Assembly: GCA_945912145.1 (NCBI GenBank)
Contig: CAMEBF010000003.1
Coordinates: 80,377 to 144,376, forward strand
Source of the DNA: an uncultured Clostridia bacterium
GTDB taxonomy: Bacteria > Bacillota > Clostridia > Oscillospirales > Acutalibacteraceae
Direction of reading: 5' to 3'
Length of the DNA stretch: 64,000 nucleotides
Shown here: positions 36,854-45,218 of the stretch, piece by piece
Numbering within the stretch: position 1 is the first letter of the stretch
Layout: the number at the start of each line of letters is the position of its first letter
The notes under the pieces: generated by a model
The model's input: the letters and a program-made list of their open reading frames with translations, nothing else
The model's database searches: none
What the model was told of the DNA's origin: nothing
Position numbers and translations under genes: made by a program

Positions 36854-37354
36854 TTATTTCTTTCGTCTTACAAAGCGGATCTGGCAGGTCTCGTCGCCTT
36901 TTGCGATCGTCGCCGGGAGATCAAGCTCGCAGCCGAAGCTTTCCGCAATGCCGCGGTCGCCGCACATCGCATGATCGCAGAGCATACGGATTTCTTCGTC
37001 CGTGCATCCCTGCTTCTGCCAGGCTTTCACAAGCGGGCAGTAGTGGAAGTCAATGTCCAGATGGTCGTCCGTGCAGCGTTTGATGTCCATTTCAAACATC
37101 CATTGAGCGGGTTTACTGAAGAGTGCCTTTTTCAATCCCTTGAGTGAGTCGCCGCCGCCGGCTTTTTTTCGCAGCTGGGCGCCCTGATACAGGCCGCAGC
37201 GACGGATTGCCGCCGGCGCGTATTCTTCGGGATCGAGACCTTTTTTCTTCGCTTCGTCGCACAGCAGATACATCCAGAGCGCACGGTGTTCGAGCTGTTC
37301 GCGGACCGCGACGACAATCGGATTTTTAATTTTCGGTTCATTGTGAATGCTCAT
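36854..37354 (-). CDS. L-2-amino-thiazoline-4-carboxylic acid hydrolase family protein
   Basis: A 166-residue protein matching the ATC-hydrolase-like family by its C-terminal half: HYCPLVKAWQKQGCTDEEI, LCDHAMCGDRGIAESFG and LDLPATIAKGDETCQIRF. The founding member opens the thiazoline ring in bacterial L-cysteine formation from ATC; most clostridial relatives are of unproven function. The conserved Cys/His/Asp residues of the family are present. AGGAGG precedes the start at 37354. Single-gene unit with its own promoter and terminator. Confidence 0.88.
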   Translation of the reverse strand: MSIHNEPKIKNPIVVAVREQLEHRALWMYLLCDEAKKKGLDPEEYAPAAIRRCGLYQGAQLRKKAGGGDSLKGLKKALFSKPAQWMFEMDIKRCTDDHLDIDFHYCPLVKAWQKQGCTDEEIRMLCDHAMCGDRGIAESFGCELDLPATIAKGDETCQIRFVRRKK

Positions 37355-37410
37355 GTCTTTTTCCTCCTAAAATGTCCGGTTCTATCCGGGAGCCGTTCGC
37401 ATCCTTCCCC

Positions 37411-37439
37411 ATTATACGACACCATTATCCTTTTTTCAA
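37411..37439 (-). promoter_or_regulatory. Sigma-A promoter for the ATC-hydrolase-like gene
   Basis: Minus strand TTGAAA (37434-37439), 17-bp spacer, TATAAT (37411-37416). Confidence 0.8.
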
Positions 37440-37511
37440 CCGAAAAATCAAAATGTCTGAAAATATGAATTGTATAAAATTACCGGAAAAAATTTTTTCG
37501 CGCTTTTGGTG

Positions 37512-37540
37512 TTGCTATTTTCGGTAGGATTTGATATACT
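37512..37540 (+). promoter_or_regulatory. Sigma-A promoter with extended -10 for serC-serA
   Basis: TTGCTA (37512-37517), 17-bp spacer, TATACT (37535-37540) preceded by TGA, an extended -10 element. The leader to the serC start is about 55 bases. Confidence 0.72.
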
Positions 37541-37600
37541 GTACCATAAGCAATTAAATGCTTTGCGAAAACATATTCGAATGATACGGAGGAGATACCA

Positions 37601-38683
37601 ATGGCAAGAGTTTATAATTTTTCAGCAGGTCCGTCCATGCTGCCTGAAGAAGTGCTCAAGAAGGCGGCAGAGGAGATGCTCGATTATCAGGGAAGCGGTC
37701 AGTCCGTTATGGAAATGTCGCACCGTTCCAAGGTTTTCGACGGCATCATCAAAGAGACGGAAGCCCTTTTCCGTGAGATTATGAACATCCCCGATAATTA
37801 TAAGGTTCTGTTTTTACAGGGCGGCGCGTCCACGCAGTTTGCGGCCATTCCGCTCAATTTCATGAACGGCAGCGGCAAAGCGGATTACATCATCACCGGT
37901 CAGTGGGCGAAAAAGGCGTTCGCCGAAGCGAAAAAATACGGCGAAGCGCGCGCTGTCGCGTCCTCTGCGGACAAGACCTTTACGTATATTCCCAAAACGA
38001 AGCGTGAGGATTTCGATCCCGAAGCCGATTATGTCTACATCTGCATGAACAACACGATCTACGGCACGGTCTATCATGAGATCCCCGATGTCGGCGATAT
38101 CCCGTTGATCGCGGACGTATCGTCCTGCTTCCTGTCGGAGCCTCTGGACGTGACGAAATTCGCGATGGTCTACGGCGGCGCACAGAAGAATGTCGCTCCC
38201 GCCGGTGTGACGATCTGCATCATCCGTGAGGATATGCTCGGCAAGGCGAGAGATATCACCCCGACCATGCTCGATTATAAGATTCAGGCGGACGCGGATT
38301 CCCTTTACAATACGCCTCCCTGCTGGAATATCTACATCACGAAGCTCGTTCTCGAGTGGATCAAAGGTCTCGGCGGCCTTGAGGCGATGAAAGCGAGAAA
38401 CGAAAAGAAGGCAAAAGTCCTCTATGATTTCCTCGATTCCTCGAAGATGTTCCGCGGCACGGTCGTTCCCGAAGATCGTTCGCTGATGAATGTTCCGTTT
38501 GTGACGGACAGCGAAGAGCTCAACGCGAAATTCATCAAAGAAGCGGCGGATAACGGCTTTATTAACCTCAAAGGTCACCGTACGGTCGGCGGCATGAGAG
38601 CCTCGATCTATAACGCGATGCCGATTGAGGGCGTGGAGAAGCTCGTCGCGTTTATGCAGAAATTTGAGCAGGAGAATTCCTGA
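37601..38683 (+). CDS. serC: Phosphoserine aminotransferase
   Basis: A 360-residue PLP enzyme, the second step of serine synthesis (3-phosphohydroxypyruvate plus glutamate to phosphoserine). Signatures are VYNFSAGPSMLPEEVLKKA at the N-terminus, GSGQSVMEMSHRSK, FLQGGASTQFAAIPLN, the PLP Lys in VYGGAQKNVAPAG (near 197) and NLKGHRTVGGMRASIYNAM at the C-terminus. GGAGG precedes the start. The next gene is serA, 23 bases downstream, so the two steps are co-regulated. Confidence 0.97.
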   Translation: MARVYNFSAGPSMLPEEVLKKAAEEMLDYQGSGQSVMEMSHRSKVFDGIIKETEALFREIMNIPDNYKVLFLQGGASTQFAAIPLNFMNGSGKADYIITGQWAKKAFAEAKKYGEARAVASSADKTFTYIPKTKREDFDPEADYVYICMNNTIYGTVYHEIPDVGDIPLIADVSSCFLSEPLDVTKFAMVYGGAQKNVAPAGVTICIIREDMLGKARDITPTMLDYKIQADADSLYNTPPCWNIYITKLVLEWIKGLGGLEAMKARNEKKAKVLYDFLDSSKMFRGTVVPEDRSLMNVPFVTDSEELNAKFIKEAADNGFINLKGHRTVGGMRASIYNAMPIEGVEKLVAFMQKFEQENS

Positions 38684-38706
38684 TTTTCCCGAAAGGAAGA
38701 TGTTTT

Positions 38707-39864
38707 ATGTATAACATTTTAACTCTCAATAAGATTTCCAAAACCGGCCTGCAGCATTTTGATGCGGCGAAGTACGCCTGCGCCGATGATGTAGCGGCTC
38801 CCGACGCCGTCATCGTCCGTTCGGCTTCGATGCTCGATATGGAGATTCCGGAAAGTGTACTGGCGATTGCCAGAGCCGGCGCGGGATATAACAACATTCC
38901 CGTTGACAAATGCACCGAGCAGGGCATCTGCGTATTCAATACGCCCGGTGCGAACGCCAACGCCGTTAAGGAATTGACAATCTGCGGTCTGCTGCTCGCG
39001 TCCAGACGGATTGCTCCCGCAATCGACTGGTGCAAGACGCTCAAAGGCGAAGACGAGATCAGCAAAAAAATCGAAAAAGGCAAGTCCAACTTTGCCGGCC
39101 CCGAGATCATGGGCAAAACGCTCGGCGTGATCGGTTTGGGCGCCATCGGCGTCAAGGTCTGCAACGCGGCGGTCGGACTCGGCATGAAAGTCATCGGCTA
39201 TGATCCTTTCCTGACGGATAAAGCGGCGGAAACGCTCGACAAGTCCATCACGATCACCTCGAAGACGGACGATATTTTCACGCTCAGCGATTATATCACC
39301 GTTCATGCGCCGCTGACGGATGATACCAAGGGCATCATCGGCAAAGACGCGTTTGCCAAGGCAAAGGACGGCGTTCGCGTGTTGAACTTCGCAAGAGGCG
39401 GACTTGTGGATAACGACGCAGTCATCGATGCGATCAAAAGCGGAAAATGCGCAGCTTATGCCACGGATTTCCCGACCTGCGAAATGCTCGATCTCGACGG
39501 CGTCATCGCGCTGCCGCATCTCGGCGCGTCCACCCCTGAATCCGAGGAAAACTGCGCAGTCATGGCTGTCAACCAGATTGCCGAATATATCGAAAAGGGC
39601 AATGTCGTCAATTCCGTCAACCTGCCGTGCGTCTCCAAAGAGCTGCATGAGGGAGACAAACGCCTGACGGTTATCACAAAGGGCGACGTCAGCGACGAGA
39701 TTTTTGCCGTGCTAACGAAGGTTGGCGTTCCCACGCAGAACGCGACAGCCTCGATCCGTAAGGAGACCGGCTACGTGATCGTAGACGCCGCGAATATCAC
39801 AGCGGAAACGGCAGAAGCTGTCAAAACGGTCTCCGGCGTGCTTGCTGTCCGCGTAATTGGTTAA
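38707..39864 (+). CDS. serA: D-3-phosphoglycerate dehydrogenase
   Basis: A 385-residue NAD-dependent D-isomer 2-hydroxyacid dehydrogenase, first step of serine synthesis. NAD fold GVIGLGAIGVKVCNAAVGLG begins near residue 140; catalytic Arg is in LNFARGGLVDNDAV near 235, Glu region near 265 and His in LPHLGASTPESEENC near 280. The C-terminal ~70 residues are an ACT-like regulatory domain, so feedback by serine is plausible; the intervening ASB domain of long SerA forms is absent. Partner of serC upstream. Confidence 0.96.
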   Translation: MYNILTLNKISKTGLQHFDAAKYACADDVAAPDAVIVRSASMLDMEIPESVLAIARAGAGYNNIPVDKCTEQGICVFNTPGANANAVKELTICGLLLASRRIAPAIDWCKTLKGEDEISKKIEKGKSNFAGPEIMGKTLGVIGLGAIGVKVCNAAVGLGMKVIGYDPFLTDKAAETLDKSITITSKTDDIFTLSDYITVHAPLTDDTKGIIGKDAFAKAKDGVRVLNFARGGLVDNDAVIDAIKSGKCAAYATDFPTCEMLDLDGVIALPHLGASTPESEENCAVMAVNQIAEYIEKGNVVNSVNLPCVSKELHEGDKRLTVITKGDVSDEIFAVLTKVGVPTQNATASIRKETGYVIVDAANITAETAEAVKTVSGVLAVRVIG

Positions 39865-39880
39865 TAGAATTTATATAAAA

Positions 39881-40041
39881 GTTTCGGTCGAGCCTTTACA
39901 AAGGCTCGTGGGGTCGAGGGGCAAAGCCCATCGTCGCGGTCCGCAGACCGCGAAATCTCTTTGTATAAAAAGCGCAGGAGGGTAGGAAAAACAGTCCGGT
40001 GTGACTGTTTTTCCGTAGGGAACCCTCGCCGGGGGTTCCCT
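39881..40041. repeat. Composite hairpin element (probable dispersed intergenic repeat)
   Basis: Five palindromes in 160 bases: CGAGCCTTTACAAAGGCTCG (39889-39908), GGGCAAAGCCC (39919-39929), CGCGGTCCGCAGACCGCG (39935-39952), GGAAAAACAGTC/GACTGTTTTTCC (39985-40014) and AGGGAACCC/GGGTTCCCT (40017-40041). The dense structure and lack of coding potential suggest a dispersed repeat or MITE-like element. No second copy is in this window. Confidence 0.7.
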
Positions 40042-40080
40042 TGCTTCTTGATTCCTATCGAACTGATTTCAAAAAAAAGA

Positions 40081-40106
40081 GACCGAAGCCTTTTCGGTCT
40101 TTTTTC
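40081..40106 (+). terminator. Intrinsic terminator after serA
   Basis: GACCGAA (40081-40087) pairs with TTCGGTC (40093-40099), followed by TTTTTTT. Confidence 0.8.
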
Positions 40107-40129
40107 TGTATAAGAAAAGAGGAATATCC

Positions 40130-41242
40130 ATGAATCTAAATTTGTATATGCCCGTCAGAATCATCAGCGGACGCGGCTGTCTGAAAGAGAATGCCGATGT
40201 GCTAAAGCAGTTCGGCGATCAGTGTCTGATCGTCACCGGCGGTCACTCCGCAAAAGAGAGCGGCGCGCTCCGGGACGCGACGGAAAACCTTGAAAGACTC
40301 GGAATTTCTTATGAAATTTTCGATGGGATCACGCAGAATCCCTATACCGAGGATTGCCGACGGGCAGGAGAGGCGGCGAGAAAATGCGGCGCACAGTTTA
40401 TTTTCGGCATCGGCGGCGGCTCGCCGTTGGACGCATCCAAGGCGGTCGCGATCTATGCGGCGAACCCTGAACTGACCGCCGCGGATATCTATCTGCGGCA
40501 GTATAACAATGCGCCTCTTCCGGTCGTACTGGTCGGCACAACGGCGGGAACGGGCAGCGAAGTGACCGGTGTCGCAGTGCTGACGAACAGCGAAAACGGC
40601 ATGAAAAAGAGCATCTCCGGTGCGGATTGTTACGCCGCCGTTTCGTTCTGCGATGCCGCCTATACGGCTTCCATGCCATATAGCGTGACCGTCTCGACCG
40701 CGCTTGACGCGTTTTCTCACGCCGCGGAATCGTACTTCTCTTCTGTCAGCAATGAGATGAGCGAACTATACGCAGAGAAGGCGTTTGCGCTTCTGAAAGA
40801 CGGACTTTTCGGCTTTACCCGGAACCGGAATCTGCCCGATGAAAACGGCAGAGAAACGCTTTACAGAGCGTCTCTCTTTGCCGGGCTTGCTCTCAATATC
40901 ACGGGAACGTGCTTTCCGCATACAATGGGATATATCCTGACGGAGGATTTTGCAATTCCTCACGGCAGAGCCTGCGCCGCGTTTTTGCCGGATTTTCTCA
41001 TGATTGCGGAAAACGCCTGTCCCGAAAAGGCGAAAAAGCTTTACGAGCTGATGGGGACGAATCGCAACGAGCTTCTTTCGATGCTCGGAACGCTTGCCGC
41101 CGTCGATGTTGCCATGACGCGGGAGCAGGCGGAAAACTACGGCAAACGCTGGACGTCTCCCGTAAAAAATTTCAGCCGCACTCCGGGGCATTTTACGGCG
41201 GAGACGGCTGTGTCGATTCTGTTAAAATTCGTGAAAGACTAA
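40130..41242 (+). CDS. Iron-containing alcohol dehydrogenase
   Basis: A 370-residue group III (Fe-ADH) enzyme. NAD-binding IFGIGGGSPLDASKAVAIYA is near residue 88, TTAGTGSEVTGVAVLT near 140, and metal ligands lie in TALDAFSHAAESYFS (Asp/His) and CFPHTMGYILTEDFAIPHGRACA (two His). It interconverts an alcohol and aldehyde with NAD(P)H; the substrate is not evident. GAGG precedes the ATG. The 3' end overlaps the convergent phosphoesterase gene by 4 bases, with no terminator between. Confidence 0.94.
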   Translation: MNLNLYMPVRIISGRGCLKENADVLKQFGDQCLIVTGGHSAKESGALRDATENLERLGISYEIFDGITQNPYTEDCRRAGEAARKCGAQFIFGIGGGSPLDASKAVAIYAANPELTAADIYLRQYNNAPLPVVLVGTTAGTGSEVTGVAVLTNSENGMKKSISGADCYAAVSFCDAAYTASMPYSVTVSTALDAFSHAAESYFSSVSNEMSELYAEKAFALLKDGLFGFTRNRNLPDENGRETLYRASLFAGLALNITGTCFPHTMGYILTEDFAIPHGRACAAFLPDFLMIAENACPEKAKKLYELMGTNRNELLSMLGTLAAVDVAMTREQAENYGKRWTSPVKNFSRTPGHFTAETAVSILLKFVKD

Positions 41243-41928
41243 ATCTTCAGACCCGTTTTTGCGTTGAGAATATTGCGAAAAACGGCGACCTGATTGCTCG
41301 AAATGTATTTGTCCGTGTGCATACTGCCGAAGTACCACTTTTTATAGCGGCACTGGACGGCGAGCTCATCGAAAAAGGCGTTGAGTGCCGAGACGGAAAA
41401 CTGTTCATTTTTCTGCATCAGCAGAAATTCGCGTGTCTTTGACGGCGGTTCGTGCGTGATAATCAGATCGACGTCGTAATTGACGCTTTCCAGACGATTG
41501 ACGGCCGCCAGCAGCTCTTCCTTGGTGGGAATCTCGAGGCGGTCGTCCTCCGTATCGTCAAAGCGAAGCTCCGCTTCGGGCGATTCGCCGCCGCCCATCG
41601 TAAAGACTTTCATGCCCTCGATGGTGTAAATCTGTCCGCGCATCAGGTGGTAGAGGTTGCCGCAGATGTTGCGCGCTTTGCCGCCGTTCCAGTCCTCCGC
41701 CGGGAATTTATTCAGGATTTTGAAGTTCTCGTGTGTGCCGTCCACAAAGCAGATGTTGTATTTGCGTTTGCCTAAGTTCCTGAGAATTTTATCTTCATTC
41801 TTGGAATCATCCCAGATAAAACCGAAATCGCCGCACACAATCAGCGTGTCGTGCAGCTTCATGAATTTGAGCGCGTCTGCCGAAAGGCGGTTCGGATCGC
41901 CGTGAATGTCTCCGGTGATATATACCAT
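41239..41928 (-). CDS. Metallophosphoesterase (calcineurin-like)
   Basis: A 229-residue cytosolic phosphoesterase. Metal motifs are YITGDIHGDP (DxH), IVCGDFGFIWDD (GDxx), FVDGTHENF (GNHE position reads GTHE), LIITHEPPSK (His) and FGSMHTDK (GHxH position reads SMHT). Several ligands thus differ from the canonical set, as in a subgroup of clostridial homologues. GGAGG precedes the ATG. Substrate unknown. Confidence 0.88.
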   Translation of the reverse strand: MVYITGDIHGDPNRLSADALKFMKLHDTLIVCGDFGFIWDDSKNEDKILRNLGKRKYNICFVDGTHENFKILNKFPAEDWNGGKARNICGNLYHLMRGQIYTIEGMKVFTMGGGESPEAELRFDDTEDDRLEIPTKEELLAAVNRLESVNYDVDLIITHEPPSKTREFLLMQKNEQFSVSALNAFFDELAVQCRYKKWYFGSMHTDKYISSNQVAVFRNILNAKTGLKI

Positions 41929-41957
41929 ATTTTTCCTCCGAAAATTTCAGATTCTTA

Positions 41958-41986
41958 TTTACATTTCGCCTTTTTAATTGTATACT
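41958..41986 (+). promoter_or_regulatory. Probable promoter for the carboxypeptidase gene
   Basis: TTTACA (41958-41963), 17-bp spacer, TATACT (41981-41986), 31 bases before the start at 42018. Confidence 0.6.
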
Positions 41987-42017
41987 TAATTATAGCACTA
42001 ATGTGGTGGGTGTGTCT

Positions 42018-43412
42018 ATGAAAAAATCAATATTTTTTGTTATTTTTTTCATTCCGGCTTTCTTGCTGCTGTTTTCATTCGGCGCTTCGGCGGAATATTA
42101 TAATATGAATCTCGAGGATATGCGTTCGGAAGCGTATCTGCTCGTCAATCTCGATACGGATACCGTCGTCTTTTCGCAGAATGCCGACGAAAAACTGCAA
42201 TGCGCGTCGCTTGTCAAAACGACGACGGCGATTCTGGTCGTCGAAAAATGTGAGAATCTTGACGCTGTTGTTACGGTTACGGAGTCGTCGCTGGCGCCGT
42301 TAAAGGGCATCTACAGTGCCTCGTGCGATCTGCAGGTCGGCGAGGAGATTTCCGTCCGGAATCTGCTTTATTGTATGCTGCTCGAAAACTCCAATGACGC
42401 GGCGAATGTGCTCGCGGAGTACATCGGCGGCTCGATCGATAGTTTTGTAACGATGATGAACGATTTTGCAAAGTCGATCGGCTGTGAGAATACGAATTTT
42501 ACCAATGCGCACGGACTCGACGAAGATGGGGAGTACACCACCGCTTACGACCAGTATCTGCTGACGCGTCATGCGATGGACAATTCCGTCATCGCTGCCA
42601 TTGCCGCAACGGTGGATTATACCGTTCCGGCGACGAATCTATCCGACGCGCGTGAACTCAATACCGTTGTCGATATCATTGAAAACGGCTCGCGGTATTA
42701 TTATGAATATGCGAAGGGCTTTCGTACCGGGCATACCGACGGCGCCAAACGGTGCGCTGCCGTGCTTGCGACGAAGGATGCCTATTCCTATATCGGCATT
42801 GTTCTCGGCTGCCCGAATGAGTGCATCGACGACTGCGGTTATCCGGACAATACGGCACTTTATGAAGCGCGGCGGATGTTCCGCTGGGCGTTCAAAAACT
42901 TAAAAATGACGACGATCGCCGAAGCGACCGATATCATCACAGACGTTCCCGTTTCCCTTTCGACGCAGACCGATCATGTCCGTCTGATGCCCGAAAAGCA
43001 GATTCAGGCGCTGCTGCTGAGCACGGTGGATGAATCGAGTCTCGAGTACATCTACGAAACGCAGGAGAATATCATGGCACCGGTTGAAAAGGGAGATGTG
43101 CTCGGTACCGTAAAAATCAAGTATGCGGATAATGTGATCGCGTCGGTCAATCTTGTCGCAGGTGATTCCGTCAAAAGAAGTCCGATTCTTCATTTCGGCT
43201 ATGTCGCCAAAACGGTTATTCTTTCACCGGTGTTTCTGATGATTCTGGCGGTCGTCTTGATCGGCGTTCTGCTTTATATTTTCATCATTTACAGCCGCTA
43301 TAAAAAGAAGCAGGCTGAAACGAGAAAGCGTCTTCGCGAGATCAAAAACAGCAATTATGTCTCATCGGAGGACTTCGCCGAAATCAGAAAAGAAGCCGAA
43401 AAGAAGAAATAA
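42018..43412 (+). CDS. D-alanyl-D-alanine carboxypeptidase family protein (membrane-anchored)
   Basis: A 464-residue protein starting at ATG 42018 (GGTGGG upstream). Signal peptide 1-25 (ends FGASA). The serine D,D-peptidase domain spans ~30-290 with SLVK at 64-67 (SxxK). The SxN position reads NSN (124-126, ENSNDAANVLAEY) and KTG reads RTG (236-238, GFRTGHTDGAKRC). A beta domain (~310-395) follows, then a C-terminal transmembrane helix (~405-430) and a charged tail. It should act on peptidoglycan outside the membrane. Two of three catalytic motifs are altered, so activity needs proof. Confidence 0.87.
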   Translation: MKKSIFFVIFFIPAFLLLFSFGASAEYYNMNLEDMRSEAYLLVNLDTDTVVFSQNADEKLQCASLVKTTTAILVVEKCENLDAVVTVTESSLAPLKGIYSASCDLQVGEEISVRNLLYCMLLENSNDAANVLAEYIGGSIDSFVTMMNDFAKSIGCENTNFTNAHGLDEDGEYTTAYDQYLLTRHAMDNSVIAAIAATVDYTVPATNLSDARELNTVVDIIENGSRYYYEYAKGFRTGHTDGAKRCAAVLATKDAYSYIGIVLGCPNECIDDCGYPDNTALYEARRMFRWAFKNLKMTTIAEATDIITDVPVSLSTQTDHVRLMPEKQIQALLLSTVDESSLEYIYETQENIMAPVEKGDVLGTVKIKYADNVIASVNLVAGDSVKRSPILHFGYVAKTVILSPVFLMILAVVLIGVLLYIFIIYSRYKKKQAETRKRLREIKNSNYVSSEDFAEIRKEAEKKK

Positions 43413-43417
43413 GCAAA

Positions 43418-43457
43418 CGACCGACTGCTTTTTATGAACAGTCGGTCGATTTTTTTT
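43418..43457 (+). terminator. Intrinsic terminator after the carboxypeptidase gene
   Basis: Perfect 10-bp stem CGACCGACTG (43418-43427) with CAGTCGGTCG (43439-43448), followed by ATTTTTTTT. Confidence 0.93.
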
Positions 43458-44184
43458 AATGTCCTTTGGGAACTCTGTCAAGCATACCTTTTTCTTTCGT
43501 AAGATCGGCGTGAAGCAGGTCGACGAACGTGAAGGTCAATAGGATTTCCGCGAACCAGATGGAGCGGATACCGAAGTAGCGGCTCAGCAGTGTCGAGAAA
43601 AACGCGCCGACGATGAATACGCCGATCATGCCGGCATGGAAAAGGCTGCGTTTTAGGAAATTGTTCTCCGTCTTGTGCTTGAACCATTTGACGAGGTAAA
43701 CGCCGCATTGACGGACGTGATTCGTGCAGAACGTTGTCGCCATCGGGATGTTCTCGGCTCTGCGGAACGTATTGTACTGCATCGAGCACATAAAGTTGAC
43801 GATGACCTGCGCGATTTGCACGGGAGCTGCCTCCGGGATAAAACCGAGAATCAGCACGACCACGATCTCAAATCCGACGAAAACGGTGTCCCAGCGGACG
43901 TGAGAGTGTTTCTTGACCGTATTTGGCAGACATTCGGAGAGAATTGTGCCGCCGAGGTAAGCCGCCATCGGAATCAGATAGTAGAGTGCTTTTTTGAAAT
44001 CGCCGTTTCCGATGGACATACCGAAAAGCAGGATATTTGCCGTCTGCGCGTTGCAAAAAACGCCGCCGCGGCATGAGTAGGTGTAACCGCCGTAAAAGCC
44101 GCCGATGCACATCATCAGGGCAAAAATCCACCATCTCTCGCATTCAAGCAGAAAATCGTCGTTTTCTTTTTTGATTTTTTCCAT
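43456..44184 (-). CDS. YoaK family (DUF1275) membrane protein
   Basis: A 242-residue integral membrane protein with about six hydrophobic segments. MCIGGFYGGYTYSCRGGVFCNAQTANILLFG is the family signature with the conserved Asn-Ala-Gln-Thr block, and IVNFMCSMQYNTFRRAEN is the internal repeat of it. Function is unproven; it is often called a predicted permease. GGAG lies 8 bases before the ATG. The neighbour upstream is a 41-residue peptide gene with its own terminator. Confidence 0.9.
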   Translation of the reverse strand: MEKIKKENDDFLLECERWWIFALMMCIGGFYGGYTYSCRGGVFCNAQTANILLFGMSIGNGDFKKALYYLIPMAAYLGGTILSECLPNTVKKHSHVRWDTVFVGFEIVVVLILGFIPEAAPVQIAQVIVNFMCSMQYNTFRRAENIPMATTFCTNHVRQCGVYLVKWFKHKTENNFLKRSLFHAGMIGVFIVGAFFSTLLSRYFGIRSIWFAEILLTFTFVDLLHADLTKEKGMLDRVPKGH

Positions 44185-44208
44185 TTTGTCACTCCGTCAC
44201 GGTATCAT

Positions 44209-44236
44209 AAAAACACCGCCCGATGAAGAGCGGTGT
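44209..44236 (-). terminator. Intrinsic terminator after the 41-residue peptide gene
   Basis: On the minus strand ACACCGCTC and GGGCGGTGT form a 9-bp stem with one mismatch and a 7-base loop, followed by TTTTT. It lies 17 bases after the peptide stop codon and before the yoaK-like gene. Confidence 0.8.
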
Positions 44237-44253
44237 AAGGGAAACGGTGTAAA

Positions 44254-44379
44254 TTACTTGACCATGTTCTGAAGATTGCCGGTAATTTCATCGATGAAGC
44301 TTGAGTCGATACCGAAGAGCTCAACGAAGCCTCTGATTAAATTGATAAGCCAGCAGAGAATATCTATCAGATCTTTCAT
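44254..44379 (-). CDS. 41-residue amphipathic peptide
   Basis: A short frame, beginning MKDLIDILCWLINLIRG and ending GNLQNMVK. The start has AAAGGAAG about 10 bases upstream and a terminator follows the stop, so the gene is complete as a unit. The first ~24 residues form a strongly amphipathic helix with Leu/Ile/Trp/Phe on one face and Asp/Lys/Arg/Glu on the other; one Cys at position 9. No signal peptide, no double-glycine leader. The peptide size and helix recall phenol-soluble modulins, leaderless bacteriocins or type I toxin peptides, but I cannot assign it to any of these. Flanked by the yoaK-like gene and a phosphoribosyltransferase. Confidence 0.7.
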   Translation of the reverse strand: MKDLIDILCWLINLIRGFVELFGIDSSFIDEITGNLQNMVK

Positions 44380-44498
44380 GCTTACGACTTCCTTTCGTCA
44401 TAGATTATTTACAATACTACTTTAATATAAATCGGGCGCAAATACAAGTGAAATTCGATTTGTTCACAAATAATTCATCAAAAGGTATTATTTGTGAA

Positions 44499-45050
44499 TT
44501 ATTTGACCGTGCCGTCGGGATTAAAGAGCGGTAGCTCTTCCAGATAGATCAGATTATCCATGTGGATCGCGTCGCCTTCTGCGAGAATCGCCATGCGGCC
44601 GCAGATTTCACCGCCGGTCTGACGGACAAGCTCTTCAAGCGCAGCAAGCGAACCGCCGGTGGAGACGACGTCGTCCACGATCAGGATTTTTTTGCCTTTC
44701 ATCATGGCGGCGTCGGCGGTATCGAGATAGAGCTTCTGGTCGGACGCCGTGGTGATGGAGCGCACATCAACCTCCATGACGCCGGTCATGTAGAGCTTCG
44801 GCTTCTTTCTTGCGAGAAAATACTTTTTGTCGCCGTGCTGTCTCGCCATTTCGTGAATCAGCGGAATGCCTTTCGCTTCGGCTGTGATTAAGTAATCGTA
44901 TTCCGGCGCTTTCTTCAGAAGCTCGCGCGCACAGGCAACGGTCAGTTCCGCGTCGCCGAAGATGACGAATGCTCCGATGTACAGGTCGTCGGAAACCTTG
45001 CAAAGCGGCAACGCTCTGTCAAGTCCCGCGACATTCATTTTATATTCCAT
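44499..45050 (-). CDS. Adenine phosphoribosyltransferase-like protein
   Basis: A 183-residue type I phosphoribosyltransferase. The PRPP-binding motif KILIVDDVVSTGGSLAAL is near residue 118, and YDYLITAEAKGIPLIHEMA forms the 5'-phosphate/pyrophosphate loop region. The layout matches adenine/xanthine salvage enzymes that convert a purine base plus PRPP to the nucleotide; which base is not certain. AGGAGG lies 8 bases before the start. Confidence 0.87.
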   Translation of the reverse strand: MEYKMNVAGLDRALPLCKVSDDLYIGAFVIFGDAELTVACARELLKKAPEYDYLITAEAKGIPLIHEMARQHGDKKYFLARKKPKLYMTGVMEVDVRSITTASDQKLYLDTADAAMMKGKKILIVDDVVSTGGSLAALEELVRQTGGEICGRMAILAEGDAIHMDNLIYLEELPLFNPDGTVK

Positions 45051-45218
45051 GTTGGGTTCCTCCTGTTGATTTCTGATTCTATTATACCGCGAAGAAAAAA
45101 AATGTCAATTCCCGTCAGAAAAGAATTTTCGCCGTTTTCTGAAAATTTACAAAAAAAGGATTTCATTTTGTGAAGAATATGCTATAATAAAGTATATTCT
45201 TTTCGGAGTGTGAACCAT

